From Brochothrix campestris (GTDB taxonomy: Bacteria > Bacillota > Bacilli > Lactobacillales > Listeriaceae): DNA of 64,000 bases. This document shows positions 1 through 8,826 of the stretch, one piece after another. The stretch spans positions 1,674,001 to 1,738,000 of the forward strand of contig NZ_CP175511.1 of NCBI RefSeq assembly GCF_046058945.1, given 5' to 3'. Below the pieces are notes generated by a model. It searched no databases. It was given only the letters and a program-made list of their open reading frames with translations, and was not told where the DNA came from. How positions within the stretch are numbered: the stretch's first letter is position 1; every line of letters begins with the position of its first letter. The position numbers were made by a program, and so were the translations under genes.

Positions 1-449
1 TAATTATCAAACAAGACATCGACCTTATGTGTGCTATGCACATCAAAGATAAAGGTGCCCGTGTCGGATAAATGGGCCAGTACGCGTTCAAACACGTTTA
101 AGACGCTTGCTTCATCAGGCATGTAATTGAGCGAATCACTTAAGCATGTGATTGTCTCGAATGTTTGGCCTAAATCAAAATCAAGCATATTCGCTTCAAA
201 CAACGGAATTCCGATGTTTGCTCGGGTGAATTTTTCTTGCGCCAACACTAACATATTCGCTGCTAAATCGAGACCAGAGACATCGTATCGCTCTGCTAAG
301 CGCAGAGCAAACTCACCAGTACCACAGCCTAAATCCAATAACGAGGTGTTATGCGTACTATGACGTACGACAAAGTTGACCCATTTTTCATACAGTGATT
401 TATCCATTAAATCATCGTAAACGAGGGGAAACGTATCGTAATTTTCCAT
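1..449 (-). CDS. yqeM: YqeM-type SAM-dependent methyltransferase (partial, 3' end outside window)
   Basis: The gene starts at the ATG at 449 and runs off the left edge, so 149 codons are visible. The methyltransferase motif I, LDLGCGTGEF, lies at about residues 38-47, followed by an acidic ligand position in SGLDLA and the SDSLNY segment usual in YqeM. The stop codon of rsfS lies one base upstream, so the two genes are cotranscribed. In Bacillus and Listeria this gene follows rsfS in the same order. The family is a class I methyltransferase of unproven substrate. The position in the ribosome-assembly operon is suggestive only. The identification rests on the motif and the gene order. Confidence 0.85.
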   Translation of the reverse strand, partial: MENYDTFPLVYDDLMDKSLYEKWVNFVVRHSTHNTSLLDLGCGTGEFALRLAERYDVSGLDLAANMLVLAQEKFTRANIGIPLFEANMLDFDLGQTFETITCLSDSLNYMPDEASVLNVFERVLAHLSDTGTFIFDVHSTHKVDVLFDN

Positions 450-450
450 C

Positions 451-807
451 TTAAGCGAAAGCTGCAGATACATCCATCGTTGGTGCATCGCCCCATAATT
501 TTTCAAGGTTGTAGTATTCACGGTCTTCGCTATGGAAAACATGAACGACAACATCGCCTAAGTCAACTAAGACCCAACGTGATGCTGAAATACCTTCAAT
601 GCGACCGACATCAATACCGTGTTCATGCGCTTGGTCTTTTACTTCTGTTGCAATGGCTTTAACTTGTTTTTCAGAGTTCCCGTGACAAATAATAATGTAA
701 TCTGTCATTGACCCCATCGCAGTCATATCTAAAGCTATAATTTCTTCTGCTCGTTTATCATCGCAAGCTTTCGTTGCGAACATTAATACCTCTTTGCTAT
801 TTATCAA
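451..807 (-). CDS. rsfS: Ribosome silencing factor RsfS
   Basis: This 118-residue protein has the RsfS/Iojap/YbeB signature: TDYIIICHGNSEKQVKAIA at about residues 35-53, then RWVLVDLGDVVVHVF at 77-91 and YYNLEKLWGDAP near the end. The family binds ribosomal protein uL14 on the large subunit and blocks subunit joining, saving energy in starved cells. The length is normal for the family. It overlaps the end of yqeK by 11 bases and is followed after one base by yqeM, so translation is probably coupled. Identification is secure from sequence alone. Confidence 0.95.
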   Translation of the reverse strand: MINSKEVLMFATKACDDKRAEEIIALDMTAMGSMTDYIIICHGNSEKQVKAIATEVKDQAHEHGIDVGRIEGISASRWVLVDLGDVVVHVFHSEDREYYNLEKLWGDAPTMDVSAAFA

Positions 808-1387
808 AATTTCGCTCTCCTTCTTCTTTTAACTGTTTTGTGATCATATTGTACGCTTCAAATGTATCAGGGAAAATAGGTTGCTTCCGTTGAATTAAAT
901 AATTCATCGTTTGTGATAATTCAAACCGGACGGCCTCATCCAATGATATTTTCGCCAGTTCCCGCGCTTCTTCAACTCCAGGGAATTCACGGTTTGGTTC
1001 AATGTAATCAGCAACAAAAATAATTTTTTCAAGTGTCGACATGTTACGTTGACCGGTTGTATGAAACGTGATAGCTCCTAAAATTTCAGAGTCATCAATT
1101 CCAATCTCCTTATTCACTAAGACCGCACCAACTGGAGCATGCCATAGATTGGGATGATACTCGAGTAAACTTTGGTCTAAATCTTCTTTAATAATAATAT
1201 GACGCATTTCATCGATGTCACGAATTTTAGCGTAGTCATGAAAAATCGCTGCTAAGCTCGCTTTTTCGGGATTGACACCATGATTGCGGGCTAATTCAAC
1301 TGCCGTTTTTTCAACACCTAATGTGTGAATGTAACGCTGTTCAGTCAAATGTGGTTTCACTCGTTCTAATGCTTCTTCACGATTCAT
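797..1387 (-). CDS. yqeK: YqeK, HD-domain Ap4A hydrolase-type phosphohydrolase
   Basis: The 196-residue protein is an HD-domain phosphohydrolase. Likely metal ligands are visible: His21 in RYIHTLG, His50-Asp51 in AAIFHDYAK, and His83 in LWHAPVGA. Homologues of YqeK hydrolyse diadenosine tetraphosphate symmetrically to ADP. The gene overlaps the end of nadD by 11 bases and the start of rsfS, the same packed arrangement as in Bacillus and Listeria. Adjacency to nadD fits a nucleotide-housekeeping role, but the role in this organism is inferred. Confidence 0.92.
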   Translation of the reverse strand: MNREEALERVKPHLTEQRYIHTLGVEKTAVELARNHGVNPEKASLAAIFHDYAKIRDIDEMRHIIIKEDLDQSLLEYHPNLWHAPVGAVLVNKEIGIDDSEILGAITFHTTGQRNMSTLEKIIFVADYIEPNREFPGVEEARELAKISLDEAVRFELSQTMNYLIQRKQPIFPDTFEAYNMITKQLKEEGERNFDK

Positions 1388-1949
1388 AAAATTGGCTCTC
1401 CTTTATCGCGTAATAGACATTTTCAGGTACCATATAACGAACTGATTGGCCTGCTTTAAGCTGCGCTCTAATCGCTGATGATGATAAATCCATCAACGGT
1501 AAGGCAAGCGTTTCAATCGGGTAGTCTGATTGTAATCTATAACCTTTTCTCGTTACTCCAATAAATGTTACAAGTTCCATCAGTTTATTTATATTGTACC
1601 ATTTCGGTAAATATTCAACCATATCGGCGCCGATGATGAAATAAAACTGTACATCTGGTTCTAACTGTTTCATTTCTAACATTGTATCATACGTATATGA
1701 ACTTCCACCGCGAGTGATTTCACGTGTATCAATAGTGAAGTGGGTATTGTTTGCAATTGCCCCCTTCACTAGAGCGATACGCGCTTCATCAGTAATGCCA
1801 TCAACCACTGCTTTATGCGGTGGGATTGCATTAGGTAAAAACCGAATTTCATCTAATTGATAAGCCTCGAAAACTTGTTCGGCTATAAATAAATGTCCAA
1901 AATGAGGTGGATTGAATGTGCCACCTAGTATACCAACACGTTTTGTCAT
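1377..1949 (-). CDS. nadD: Nicotinate-nucleotide adenylyltransferase NadD
   Basis: NadD transfers AMP from ATP to nicotinate mononucleotide, making deamido-NAD in the cytoplasm. The nucleotidyltransferase signature GGTFNPPHFGH is at residues 9-19 and contains the HxGH-type motif. The C-terminal segment DLSSSAIRAQL corresponds to the family ISSTxIR motif. The length of 190 residues is standard. It lies 18 bases downstream of yhbY and overlaps yqeK, within one operon with the ribosome-assembly genes. Confidence 0.96.
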   Translation of the reverse strand: MTKRVGILGGTFNPPHFGHLFIAEQVFEAYQLDEIRFLPNAIPPHKAVVDGITDEARIALVKGAIANNTHFTIDTREITRGGSSYTYDTMLEMKQLEPDVQFYFIIGADMVEYLPKWYNINKLMELVTFIGVTRKGYRLQSDYPIETLALPLMDLSSSAIRAQLKAGQSVRYMVPENVYYAIKESQFYES

Positions 1950-1967
1950 TGTTACACCCCGATTATA

Positions 1968-2261
1968 TTATGATGGAAGTTTAATCTTAGGATCAGTCTT
2001 AGATGTACGGTATAAAATAATTGTTTTACCAATGACTTGTACCAATAATGATTTTGTTTTTCGTGTTAAAATTTGCGCAACTTCAGCCGGTACTTCGTCG
2101 CTATTTTGTAAGACACTGATTTTAATTAATTCACGCACTTCAAGTGCCTCTTTAATTTGACGCGTCATGTTTGAATTAACGCCGCCTTTTCCGATTTGGA
2201 AAATTGGTGTAAGATGATGCGCTTCACTACGTAAGAATCGTTTTTGTTTACCTGTTAGCAT
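1968..2261 (-). CDS. yhbY: YhbY family RNA-binding CRM-domain protein
   Basis: This 97-residue protein is a single CRM (YhbY) domain. It begins LTGKQKRFLRSEAHHL and contains the family's GKGGVN loop at about residues 24-29, the counterpart of the GxxG RNA-binding motif. In E. coli YhbY is associated with pre-50S ribosomes. The start overlaps the end of aroE by 7 bases. Neighbours yqeH and rsfS are ribosome-assembly factors, which fits this role. Confidence 0.94.
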   Translation of the reverse strand: MLTGKQKRFLRSEAHHLTPIFQIGKGGVNSNMTRQIKEALEVRELIKISVLQNSDEVPAEVAQILTRKTKSLLVQVIGKTIILYRTSKTDPKIKLPS

Positions 2262-3076
2262 TTTTTAAACCCTTTCTCATTTGCTGCAGCAATCATTTTA
2301 TCAATGTCAGGCCAAATACCTGTCCATATTTCAAACGCCACTGCGGCTTGATATATTAGCATGCCCAATCCATTTTGTTTCGGGTTGCTTTGTGCAGCCT
2401 TTAAAAAGGCTGTTTCTTGCGGATTATAAATTAAGTCACTGACAAACGTATCCGCTCGTAATCTTGTTAAATCGAGTGGGAGTTGATCATCCGTTGGATT
2501 CATTCCTAACGATGTCGTTTGTACAATGCAATCGAACTGTTCTAACTGTGCTGCAGCCACTGTTAGACTCGCTGCTTCAACACCTGTCGCAATGGCTAAC
2601 TGCTCTGCTTTTGAAACCGTGCGGTTCGTAATGGTAATCCGTCGATAGCCTGCTGCCAAAAGGGCCACTAAAATGCCTTTAGCTGCCCCGCCTGCTCCGA
2701 TAATTAAAATCGTTGAGGCAGTCGTTAACTGTTTGAAGTCAGCTTTCAAGCTATGAATAAAGCCCGCGCCATCGGTATTGTAACCAATGTAACCTGCATC
2801 TGTCTGTTTGACGGTATTGACCGCCTGTGCGAGACGCGCACTCTCATCAATGCCGTCTAAGTAAGGCATGATTGCTTCCTTATAAGGCGCTGTCACATTG
2901 AAGCCAGCTATTCCCAAAGCTTTTAGGCCCTTGAAGGCGTCTGCCTGCTTTTCAGCTGCAATTTCAAAAGGGACGTAGGCCGCCTCAATCGCTAAAGCAT
3001 CAAAACAAACTTGTTGTATTGTTGGAGAGATACTATGACCAACCGGTTGACCGATAACCGCATACGTTTTTTTCAT
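2255..3076 (-). CDS. aroE: Shikimate dehydrogenase AroE
   Basis: AroE reduces 3-dehydroshikimate to shikimate with NADPH. The shikimate-binding N-terminal domain has GHSISP and NVTAPYKE (about residues 60-67), including the catalytic Lys. The nucleotide-binding domain has IIGAGGAAKG and the NRTVSKAE segment typical for NADPH preference. A GTG codon one position upstream (3079) is an alternative start. I chose the ATG because most family members begin MKKTYAVIG. The gene sits between yqeH and yhbY, and the other shikimate genes are at 37.7-42.8 kb. Confidence 0.95.
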   Translation of the reverse strand: MKKTYAVIGQPVGHSISPTIQQVCFDALAIEAAYVPFEIAAEKQADAFKGLKALGIAGFNVTAPYKEAIMPYLDGIDESARLAQAVNTVKQTDAGYIGYNTDGAGFIHSLKADFKQLTTASTILIIGAGGAAKGILVALLAAGYRRITITNRTVSKAEQLAIATGVEAASLTVAAAQLEQFDCIVQTTSLGMNPTDDQLPLDLTRLRADTFVSDLIYNPQETAFLKAAQSNPKQNGLGMLIYQAAVAFEIWTGIWPDIDKMIAAANEKGFKKC

Positions 3077-3094
3077 CACAGAGCACCATCCTTT

Positions 3095-4204
3095 TTACAT
3101 AATTGTGCGACGAATTGTCACGTTGACGTTTTCAGGAACCCATGCCTTAACATGTGCGCCTTCTTCCAACGTTACCCATCCTAATCCTGAGAACACAATG
3201 TCCATCTTCGTTTTAACATGGAATTCCTGTGCCACAAGTTTCGGAAAGGTTGCAACATCGTCTGCAAACGGCGGTTGTAACAAGTCACCGAGGTGGTTCG
3301 CATACAAGTCATCGGCTTTTTCAAGTTTTGTACGATGAATTTTAATGCTGTTTGGTAAATAACAGGTAAGTGAACGACGTCCACCACTAATGTAATCAAG
3401 ACGTGCTAAACCGCCAAAGAAAAGTGTTTGCTCTTCGTTTAATTGATAGCTTACCGGTTTGATTTCTTTTTTAGGTGTAATAGCCTTCAACGTTTTATCT
3501 GTTACAACGTGAGCCATTTGGTGATGATTGATAATCCCTGGTGTGTCAACAAGCATACTGCCATCATCCAACGGAATTTCAATAATATCTAAGGTTGTCC
3601 CTGGGAAATGCGAGGTCGTAATCACATCTTTTTCTCCACTGACTTCGTGAATCACGCGGTTAATAAAGGTTGATTTCCCTACATTTGTACAGCCAACAAC
3701 ATACACATCGCCGCCCTTACGTAATTTTTCGACTTTTTTCAAAATCGGATCTAAATCACCGTCACGTAATGAGCTAATCAAATCAACCTCGACTGGTTTC
3801 ATGCCTAATTCTTTCGCACGACCACGCATCCAGTTCATTAATGGAGGACGCTTCATTGAATGTGGCAATAAATCAACCTTGTTACCTAATAATAAAATCG
3901 GGTTGTTGCCCACAAAGCGTTGCAAACCTGGTAACCAGCTGCCATCAAAGTCAAAAATGTCCACGAGCATCACAATCAAGCCCTTTTTGTCTCCTAAGCC
4001 GTTTAAAATCCGTAAGAAGTCATCGTCAGTTAACGACACGTCTTGTACTTCATTGTAATGTTTCAAGCGGTAACACCGTTTACAAATAATATCTTCTCGA
4101 TTAAGGCTCGATGCTGGTGCAAATCCAAGCGCCTGCGGATCTTCGGTTTGGATTGTTGCCCCACAACCGATACAATGTAGTTCTTGTAATTCTTCTGTTT
4201 CCAT
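3095..4204 (-). CDS. yqeH: Ribosome biogenesis GTPase YqeH
   Basis: YqeH is a circularly permuted GTPase needed for 30S subunit assembly. The permuted order is visible in the 369-residue protein: G4 NKVD at 108-111 comes before G1 GCTNVGKS at 171-178 and G3 DTPG at 220-223. The N terminus carries a treble-clef zinc finger with Cys11, Cys14, Cys41 and Cys44. The start codon is directly next to the yqeG stop, so translation is probably coupled. Identification is clear. Confidence 0.97.
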   Translation of the reverse strand: METEELQELHCIGCGATIQTEDPQALGFAPASSLNREDIICKRCYRLKHYNEVQDVSLTDDDFLRILNGLGDKKGLIVMLVDIFDFDGSWLPGLQRFVGNNPILLLGNKVDLLPHSMKRPPLMNWMRGRAKELGMKPVEVDLISSLRDGDLDPILKKVEKLRKGGDVYVVGCTNVGKSTFINRVIHEVSGEKDVITTSHFPGTTLDIIEIPLDDGSMLVDTPGIINHHQMAHVVTDKTLKAITPKKEIKPVSYQLNEEQTLFFGGLARLDYISGGRRSLTCYLPNSIKIHRTKLEKADDLYANHLGDLLQPPFADDVATFPKLVAQEFHVKTKMDIVFSGLGWVTLEEGAHVKAWVPENVNVTIRRTIM

Positions 4205-4726
4205 TTATAGTTGATCCTCCCATGTTAATGGTTTTTTTCGTTTTAATAGCGCAATCACTATTTTCTCGATTTTACGGTTAATTTTCGTGTTCCAAGCATC
4301 ACTCTGTTTAACCGGTTTTACTAGAATGGTAAATAAACGTGCACGATTTCCGCCAAAAACATCTGTCAAAAGTTGATCCCCAAACATAGCCACTTCATCA
4401 CGGCGCACAGCGTATAAACGCATCGCACGTTTGAAGCCAGTAGTTAAGGGTTTTTGGGCCCGGTAAACAAACGGAACGCCTACTTCGTCCGCAATTTTAC
4501 GTACACGTTCTTCACTATTATTTGATACAATCGTTACTTCAATCCCTGCAGCTTTCAAATGATTAATCCACTCCACTAAATGGCTGGGAGCTGTTTCGTC
4601 ATCCCAAGCAATTAAGGTATTATCTAAGTCGGTAAAAACAACTTTAATACCTTGTTGCTTTAATTGGTCGGCTGTAATGTCGTATGGTGTATGAACCATC
4701 CGATTCGGTAAAAACATTTTCAACAA
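4205..4726 (-). CDS. yqeG: YqeG family HAD-IIIA phosphatase
   Basis: The protein has HAD-superfamily motifs: DLDNT at residues 33-37 (motif I), TIVSNNSE (motif II), QKPLTTGFKRA with the conserved Lys, and MFGDQLLTD (motif IV). YqeG is a HAD-IIIA phosphatase family whose substrate is not firmly established. The start is a TTG codon. A GAGGTG Shine-Dalgarno sequence lies 8 bases before it, whereas the nearby ATG at 4717 would be 17 bases away. It is the first gene of the yqeG-yqeH-aroE-yhbY-nadD-yqeK-rsfS-yqeM operon. Confidence 0.9.
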   Translation of the reverse strand: MLKMFLPNRMVHTPYDITADQLKQQGIKVVFTDLDNTLIAWDDETAPSHLVEWINHLKAAGIEVTIVSNNSEERVRKIADEVGVPFVYRAQKPLTTGFKRAMRLYAVRRDEVAMFGDQLLTDVFGGNRARLFTILVKPVKQSDAWNTKINRKIEKIVIALLKRKKPLTWEDQL

Positions 4727-4760
4727 ATTTCAGGCACCTCGCTTTTTCTCATTCTTATTT

Positions 4761-4789
4761 ATTATAACTGAAAAAAATGTGTTTGTCGC
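4761..4789 (-). promoter_or_regulatory. Promoter of the yqeG operon
   Basis: Read on the minus strand, a perfect TATAAT -10 box (4761-4766) is preceded after 17 bases by GCGACA (4784-4789), which matches the -35 consensus at four positions. It lies about 35 bases upstream of the TTG start of yqeG and is the only good candidate for the eight-gene operon. Confidence 0.6.
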
Positions 4790-4909
4790 ATAAACTTTAT
4801 GTCTATTCACGCTACTAAATCCTATTATTATAACATAGACACACAAAAAGTGTCGATTTTATCGATCATTACGATGAAAAGATACGTACAATTCACCTGT
4901 CACAATATT

Positions 4910-4938
4910 TTGAATTAACCAAAAACTAAGTGTATAAT
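4910..4938 (+). promoter_or_regulatory. Promoter of pepF
   Basis: TTGAAT (4910-4915) and TATAAT (4933-4938) are separated by 17 bases, a near-consensus housekeeping sigma promoter. The pepF start is about 48 bases downstream, with the Shine-Dalgarno AAGGAGG at 4972-4978. Confidence 0.75.
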
Positions 4939-4986
4939 TCAAGAAAGACACACCGCCATACGGCGTACAACAAGGAGGACTTATAA

Positions 4987-6780
4987 ATGACAACAAACTA
5001 CTCACTATCATGGGATATCGACACTTTCTTTACTGGTGGTTCACACTCTGAGGCCTTTCAAGCGAAACTAGACAACACCACTAAGGAACTGCACGCCTTC
5101 AGCACTGCTGTTTCTGACTGGAACGGGACGGATTACAACTCTTTTGTAACCTTAATTGACACCTATACAACATTACGGATGGCCCTTTTTCAAATGAGCT
5201 CCTTTATTGAATGTGTCGCTGCTGCTGATGCCAGCGATACCTACAGCGATACACTCTTAAATAAAATCGGTTCGTTGAGCGCTGCCTTGAAAAATGCGTC
5301 AAATGACTTAGCGCAACAAACGTTACTACTGGAGGATGCCACTTGGGAAGAATGGCTCACTCGAACTGAACTGCATGACGTCGCCTTCGTCCTCGCTGAA
5401 CTGCGTTCAAACCAAGCCCATCTCTTATCAGCCAAGGAGGAAACCTTAATAAATAACCTTAGCGTTGACGGTTACAACGCCTGGGCCGCACACTATGACA
5501 CTTTAGTCGGCACAATGCGCTTTGATGTTGTGACGGAAACAGGTGAAATAGCCTCACTATCAGCCGGTCAAACCGACAACTTACTCAATGCTGCTGATTA
5601 CAAAGTTCGTCATGATGCCTTTGCCGTATGGCAAAAAACGTGGCAAGAAAAAGCGCCCTTGTTTGCTGATACATTGAACCACCTCATCGGTTTTCGTCTG
5701 GCGAAGTATGAGGCTCGCCACTGGGATGTACTTGATGAATCGCTTCGTTTAAACCGCCTCAATGAAGCTACCTTGACAAGCATTTGGACTGTTGTCGCTC
5801 AAAACAAGACGCCTTTGCTGGCCTTTTTGAAACGAAAAGCGGCCTTATTAGGACTCGATCAACTCGGTTGGGTTGACGTGGAAGCACCACTGAACTTAGG
5901 CGCTACTCAAACAATTCGTAACTTTCAAACCGGTGCCGACTTCATTGAAGAAAACTTCGCCAAATTCAGTCCTGAAATGGCTGCCTTTGCTCACAACGCC
6001 TTTGCCAACAGTTGGATTGAAGCCGAAGACCGTGACAACAAACGACCTGGCGGCTTCTGCATCGAATTTCCAGAAGACGGTGAAAGTCGTATCTTCATGA
6101 CGTACGACGGCTCAGCCAATACAATTTCGACCTTAGCACACGAATTAGGCCATGCCTTCCATTCTCATGTGATGCGGGACCAATCCGCTTTAAACCGTGA
6201 TTATGCGATGAATGTTGCCGAAACAGCTTCAACTTTTGCTGAGATTTTAATTTCGGATGCAGCCATCAAAGCAGCGACATCAAAGGCTGAAAAAATTCAG
6301 TTACTCGAAGATAAAATCCAGCGCAGTGTCGCTTTCTTTATGAACATCCATGCCCGCTTCTTATTTGAACAACGTTTCCATGAGGCTCGTAAAAACGGAG
6401 CGCTCACTGTCGAAGTCTTAAACGAATTAATGGAGACGGCGCAAAAAGAAGCGTTTGTTGACAGTTTAAAAGACTATAACCCAACGTTTTGGCAATCGAA
6501 ATTGCATTTTTACATCGATGACATTCCGTTTTACAACTATCCTTACACCTTTGGTTTCCTCTTCTCTGCTGGTATCTATGCTCAAGCAGCCTCGTCTGAA
6601 ACGAGTTACGAGCAGGCATACATTGCCTTATTACAAGACACAGGCTCAATGACAACCGAAAACCTTGCGCAAAAACACCTCGGTGTTGACTTAACACAAC
6701 CCGACTTTTGGCAAGCAGCCGTAGATGTTGTACTAAAAGATGTCACTGACTTTTTAGCCTTAACAGAAGACTTAATCTAA
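4987..6780 (+). CDS. pepF: Oligoendopeptidase F (M3 family zinc peptidase)
   Basis: The 597-residue cytoplasmic metallopeptidase cleaves oligopeptides. The M3 zinc site HELGH is at residues 385-389, and the downstream Glu ligand lies in the MNVAETASTFAE segment. The length is typical of the PepF/M3B family. The start is supported by the perfect AAGGAGG eight bases upstream. The gene has its own promoter and stands alone on the plus strand. Its terminator was interrupted by an IS3-type insertion: the left arm begins at 6782 directly after the stop codon and the right arm is now at 9230. Confidence 0.95.
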   Translation: MTTNYSLSWDIDTFFTGGSHSEAFQAKLDNTTKELHAFSTAVSDWNGTDYNSFVTLIDTYTTLRMALFQMSSFIECVAAADASDTYSDTLLNKIGSLSAALKNASNDLAQQTLLLEDATWEEWLTRTELHDVAFVLAELRSNQAHLLSAKEETLINNLSVDGYNAWAAHYDTLVGTMRFDVVTETGEIASLSAGQTDNLLNAADYKVRHDAFAVWQKTWQEKAPLFADTLNHLIGFRLAKYEARHWDVLDESLRLNRLNEATLTSIWTVVAQNKTPLLAFLKRKAALLGLDQLGWVDVEAPLNLGATQTIRNFQTGADFIEENFAKFSPEMAAFAHNAFANSWIEAEDRDNKRPGGFCIEFPEDGESRIFMTYDGSANTISTLAHELGHAFHSHVMRDQSALNRDYAMNVAETASTFAEILISDAAIKAATSKAEKIQLLEDKIQRSVAFFMNIHARFLFEQRFHEARKNGALTVEVLNELMETAQKEAFVDSLKDYNPTFWQSKLHFYIDDIPFYNYPYTFGFLFSAGIYAQAASSETSYEQAYIALLQDTGSMTTENLAQKHLGVDLTQPDFWQAAVDVVLKDVTDFLALTEDLI

Positions 6781-6878
6781 CAAAAAAAGACAACTTGAGT
6801 TGGAACTGCCACTATAATTAGATACAACTAAAAAAGAGCACCTCAAAATTGGTAAAATGAATTTTGAGGTGTTTTCGT

Positions 6879-7367
6879 ATGTCAAAACATAATTTTTCTC
6901 CTGTTGAATTAAAGATTCATATTATTGAACATTTTCTTAATAGTCATGCACTTATCAGTAACGCGTTTTTTGTAGATATTAATAAAGGAGCTAGGATTAT
7001 GCGTAAATAGGGATAAATTTGTATTGTGAAGAAGAAAAAATTTAAGAAGCCTGGTAATCCATATGACATTTTTAAAAATGTCATTACTAAGGATTGGGCA
7101 ATAGCTAGACCTCTTTGTAAAGTGACAACGGCTATTACTTAGCTACCTTTTGGTAAATCTATGCTCTATTTATCAACTATTATCGATACCTTTAACAGTG
7201 AGATTGTAGCCTACAAAATTTCAGATCATCCAGATACTAAATTAGCCGTAGCTACCTTAAAGCAGATTGGCAAATTTCCCAAAGGAGCCATTTTGCATAG
7301 TGCTCAAGGTTCAACCTACACTGCAAAAGAATTTTTTGAAGTAGCCCCCAAAAAAACGGTTCTATAA
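6879..7367 (+). pseudogene. IS3-family transposase orfA/orfB remnant (copy A, 5' part)
   Basis: The start MSKHNFSPVELKI is the orfA helix-turn-helix N terminus, matching copy B. About 20 codons later the sequence is fused to the HALISNAFFVDINKGARIMRK segment of orfB, followed by stop codons and then the open fragment from 7161. That fragment encodes part of the DDE core up to the ISL3 insertion. The catalytic Asp of the HSDQGS motif is Ala. It cannot encode a working transposase. Confidence 0.8.
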
Positions 7368-7482
7368 TTTATGGTGTTGGTGAATTTTCACTGATTCCTA
7401 TTTTTTCGCAAAAAAACAGCAACATTTTCAAAATCCCTATAATATTAAGTCACCACAACAAATTTATAAGGGGGATTCGACA

Positions 7483-8665
7483 ATGTCAGCTATCACTTTT
7501 AATAATATCGCGAATTCCTCTGGAATTACAGATGAAACTATTTCTTTTCCAAAAACATGGTGTTTAACTCAGTTAATTAAAGGTGTTTTAAGCACTTGTT
7601 ATTTGGGTACACGCTCTTACACACCCTCACGGTGTGCGAATTGCGGCTTTAATAATAAAACAGTTAAACTCATTAAACACGGAACTAAACTATCACGTAT
7701 CACACTCCCTAAAACAAATAACCTTCCAACCTATCTCTTTTTAAAGAAGCAACGCTTCTTATGTAAAGGATGTAAAACAACCTTTATCGCTTCAACTTCG
7801 ATGGTAAAACGAAATTGTTTTATCTCCAAACGTGTCATCCAAACACTAGCTGCCGAAGGACAGTTTATTACTTCTGAAAAAGATATCGCTTTTAGACAGA
7901 GTGTTTCAACAACTACTGTTAATCGTGCTTTACACCAATGGTCTCCTCAATTCAAACCGAACTATCAAAGGCTTCCACTACATCTTTCAATGGATGAATT
8001 CAAATCGGTAAAGAGTGCTGAAAGTTAGATGCGTTTTATTTTCACTGATGCGAAAAAATATGAAATCATTGATATCCTCCCATCTAGAAGATTGCATCAT
8101 CGATCGTTTTCATTTGTCCCAATTAGTAACACGCTCCCTTAATCAAACACGCATTAAACTCATGAACCGTTATGATACTTCAAACTCAGAAGATAAAAAG
8201 ATTTATCGTAAACTCAAAGCGTATTGGAAATTACTTCTCAAAAACAAAACAGACTTAAGCGATTTTGATTATCGCTATCATCGTTTATTTAACGGACAAA
8301 AAAGTTCGAGAGGAATCATCGATTACTTTATGACACTGGATGTTGAATTCAAAGAAACGTACGAACTAGCACAGCAATTACTGATTGCGCTACAACACAA
8401 AAATCCCCCTGCTTACCAATCACTGATTCAGACTAAAAAACCTTTCGTTTCTTCACAACTGAAACGCAGTTTAAAAACATTAAACAAGCATTTACCTGCA
8501 ATCGAAAATAGTTCTAAATACGAGGATTCCAACGGGCATTTAGGAGGGATCAATAACAAAATAAAAGTGATTAAACGGATTTCGTTTGGTTACCGTAACT
8601 TTTCAAATTTCAGAAACAGGATTCTACTCGGATTCAATCATAAACGCATCGCTCCCAACTCGTAA
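7483..8665 (+). pseudogene. ISL3-family transposase, broken by a nonsense codon and an internal deletion
   Basis: The first part (7483-8028) has the ISL3 N-terminal zinc ribbon (CANCGF and CKGC), a helix-turn-helix, and the start of the catalytic domain, LSMDEFKSVKSAES. An in-frame TAG at 8026 interrupts it. The reading frame continues MRFIFTDAKKYEII as far as LPSRRLH at about 8093, where it joins IIDRFHLSQLV in another frame. Between these two blocks ISL3 transposases normally carry a segment with the second catalytic Asp, so about 100 bases are missing. The C-terminal part runs to 8665 and includes the usual SNGHLGGINNKIKVIKR. The protein is inactive. Confidence 0.88.
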
Positions 8666-8736
8666 TTAATTGACTCTTGTACTGTCTTTTAATACGCGAG
8701 GAGCCTCAATAATAAACGTGCAGCGTCATGACGTTT

Positions 8737-8826
8737 GTGAAGGCGACTCTAGCGGGAAAAGTGGCAGCTGAATACCCCAAGCGGAGCGCGGAGGATGAAG
8801 CGTCACCCGCAGAAAGCGTCCTTCAC
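8737..8826. other. GC-rich structured segment inside the ISL3 element
   Basis: About 90 bases with markedly higher GC than the surrounding IS are closed by GTGAAGG (8737-8743) and CCTTCAC (8820-8826), with a nested pair GCGGG (8752-8756) and CCCGC (8806-8810). It lies downstream of the transposase and has no ORF of note. A hairpin GCAGCTAC/GTAGCTGC with A-runs follows at about 8849-8872. The segment resembles the GC-rich intergenic repeats of Bacillaceae with CCCCGC and GCGGAAAGCG motifs, but this comparison is from memory. Confidence 0.5.

Noticed and set aside
7483..8665. Two independent genes in the ISL3 element
   Set aside because: Both parts match successive regions of one ISL3 transposase. 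The second has no ribosome-binding site and joins the first across a deletion.
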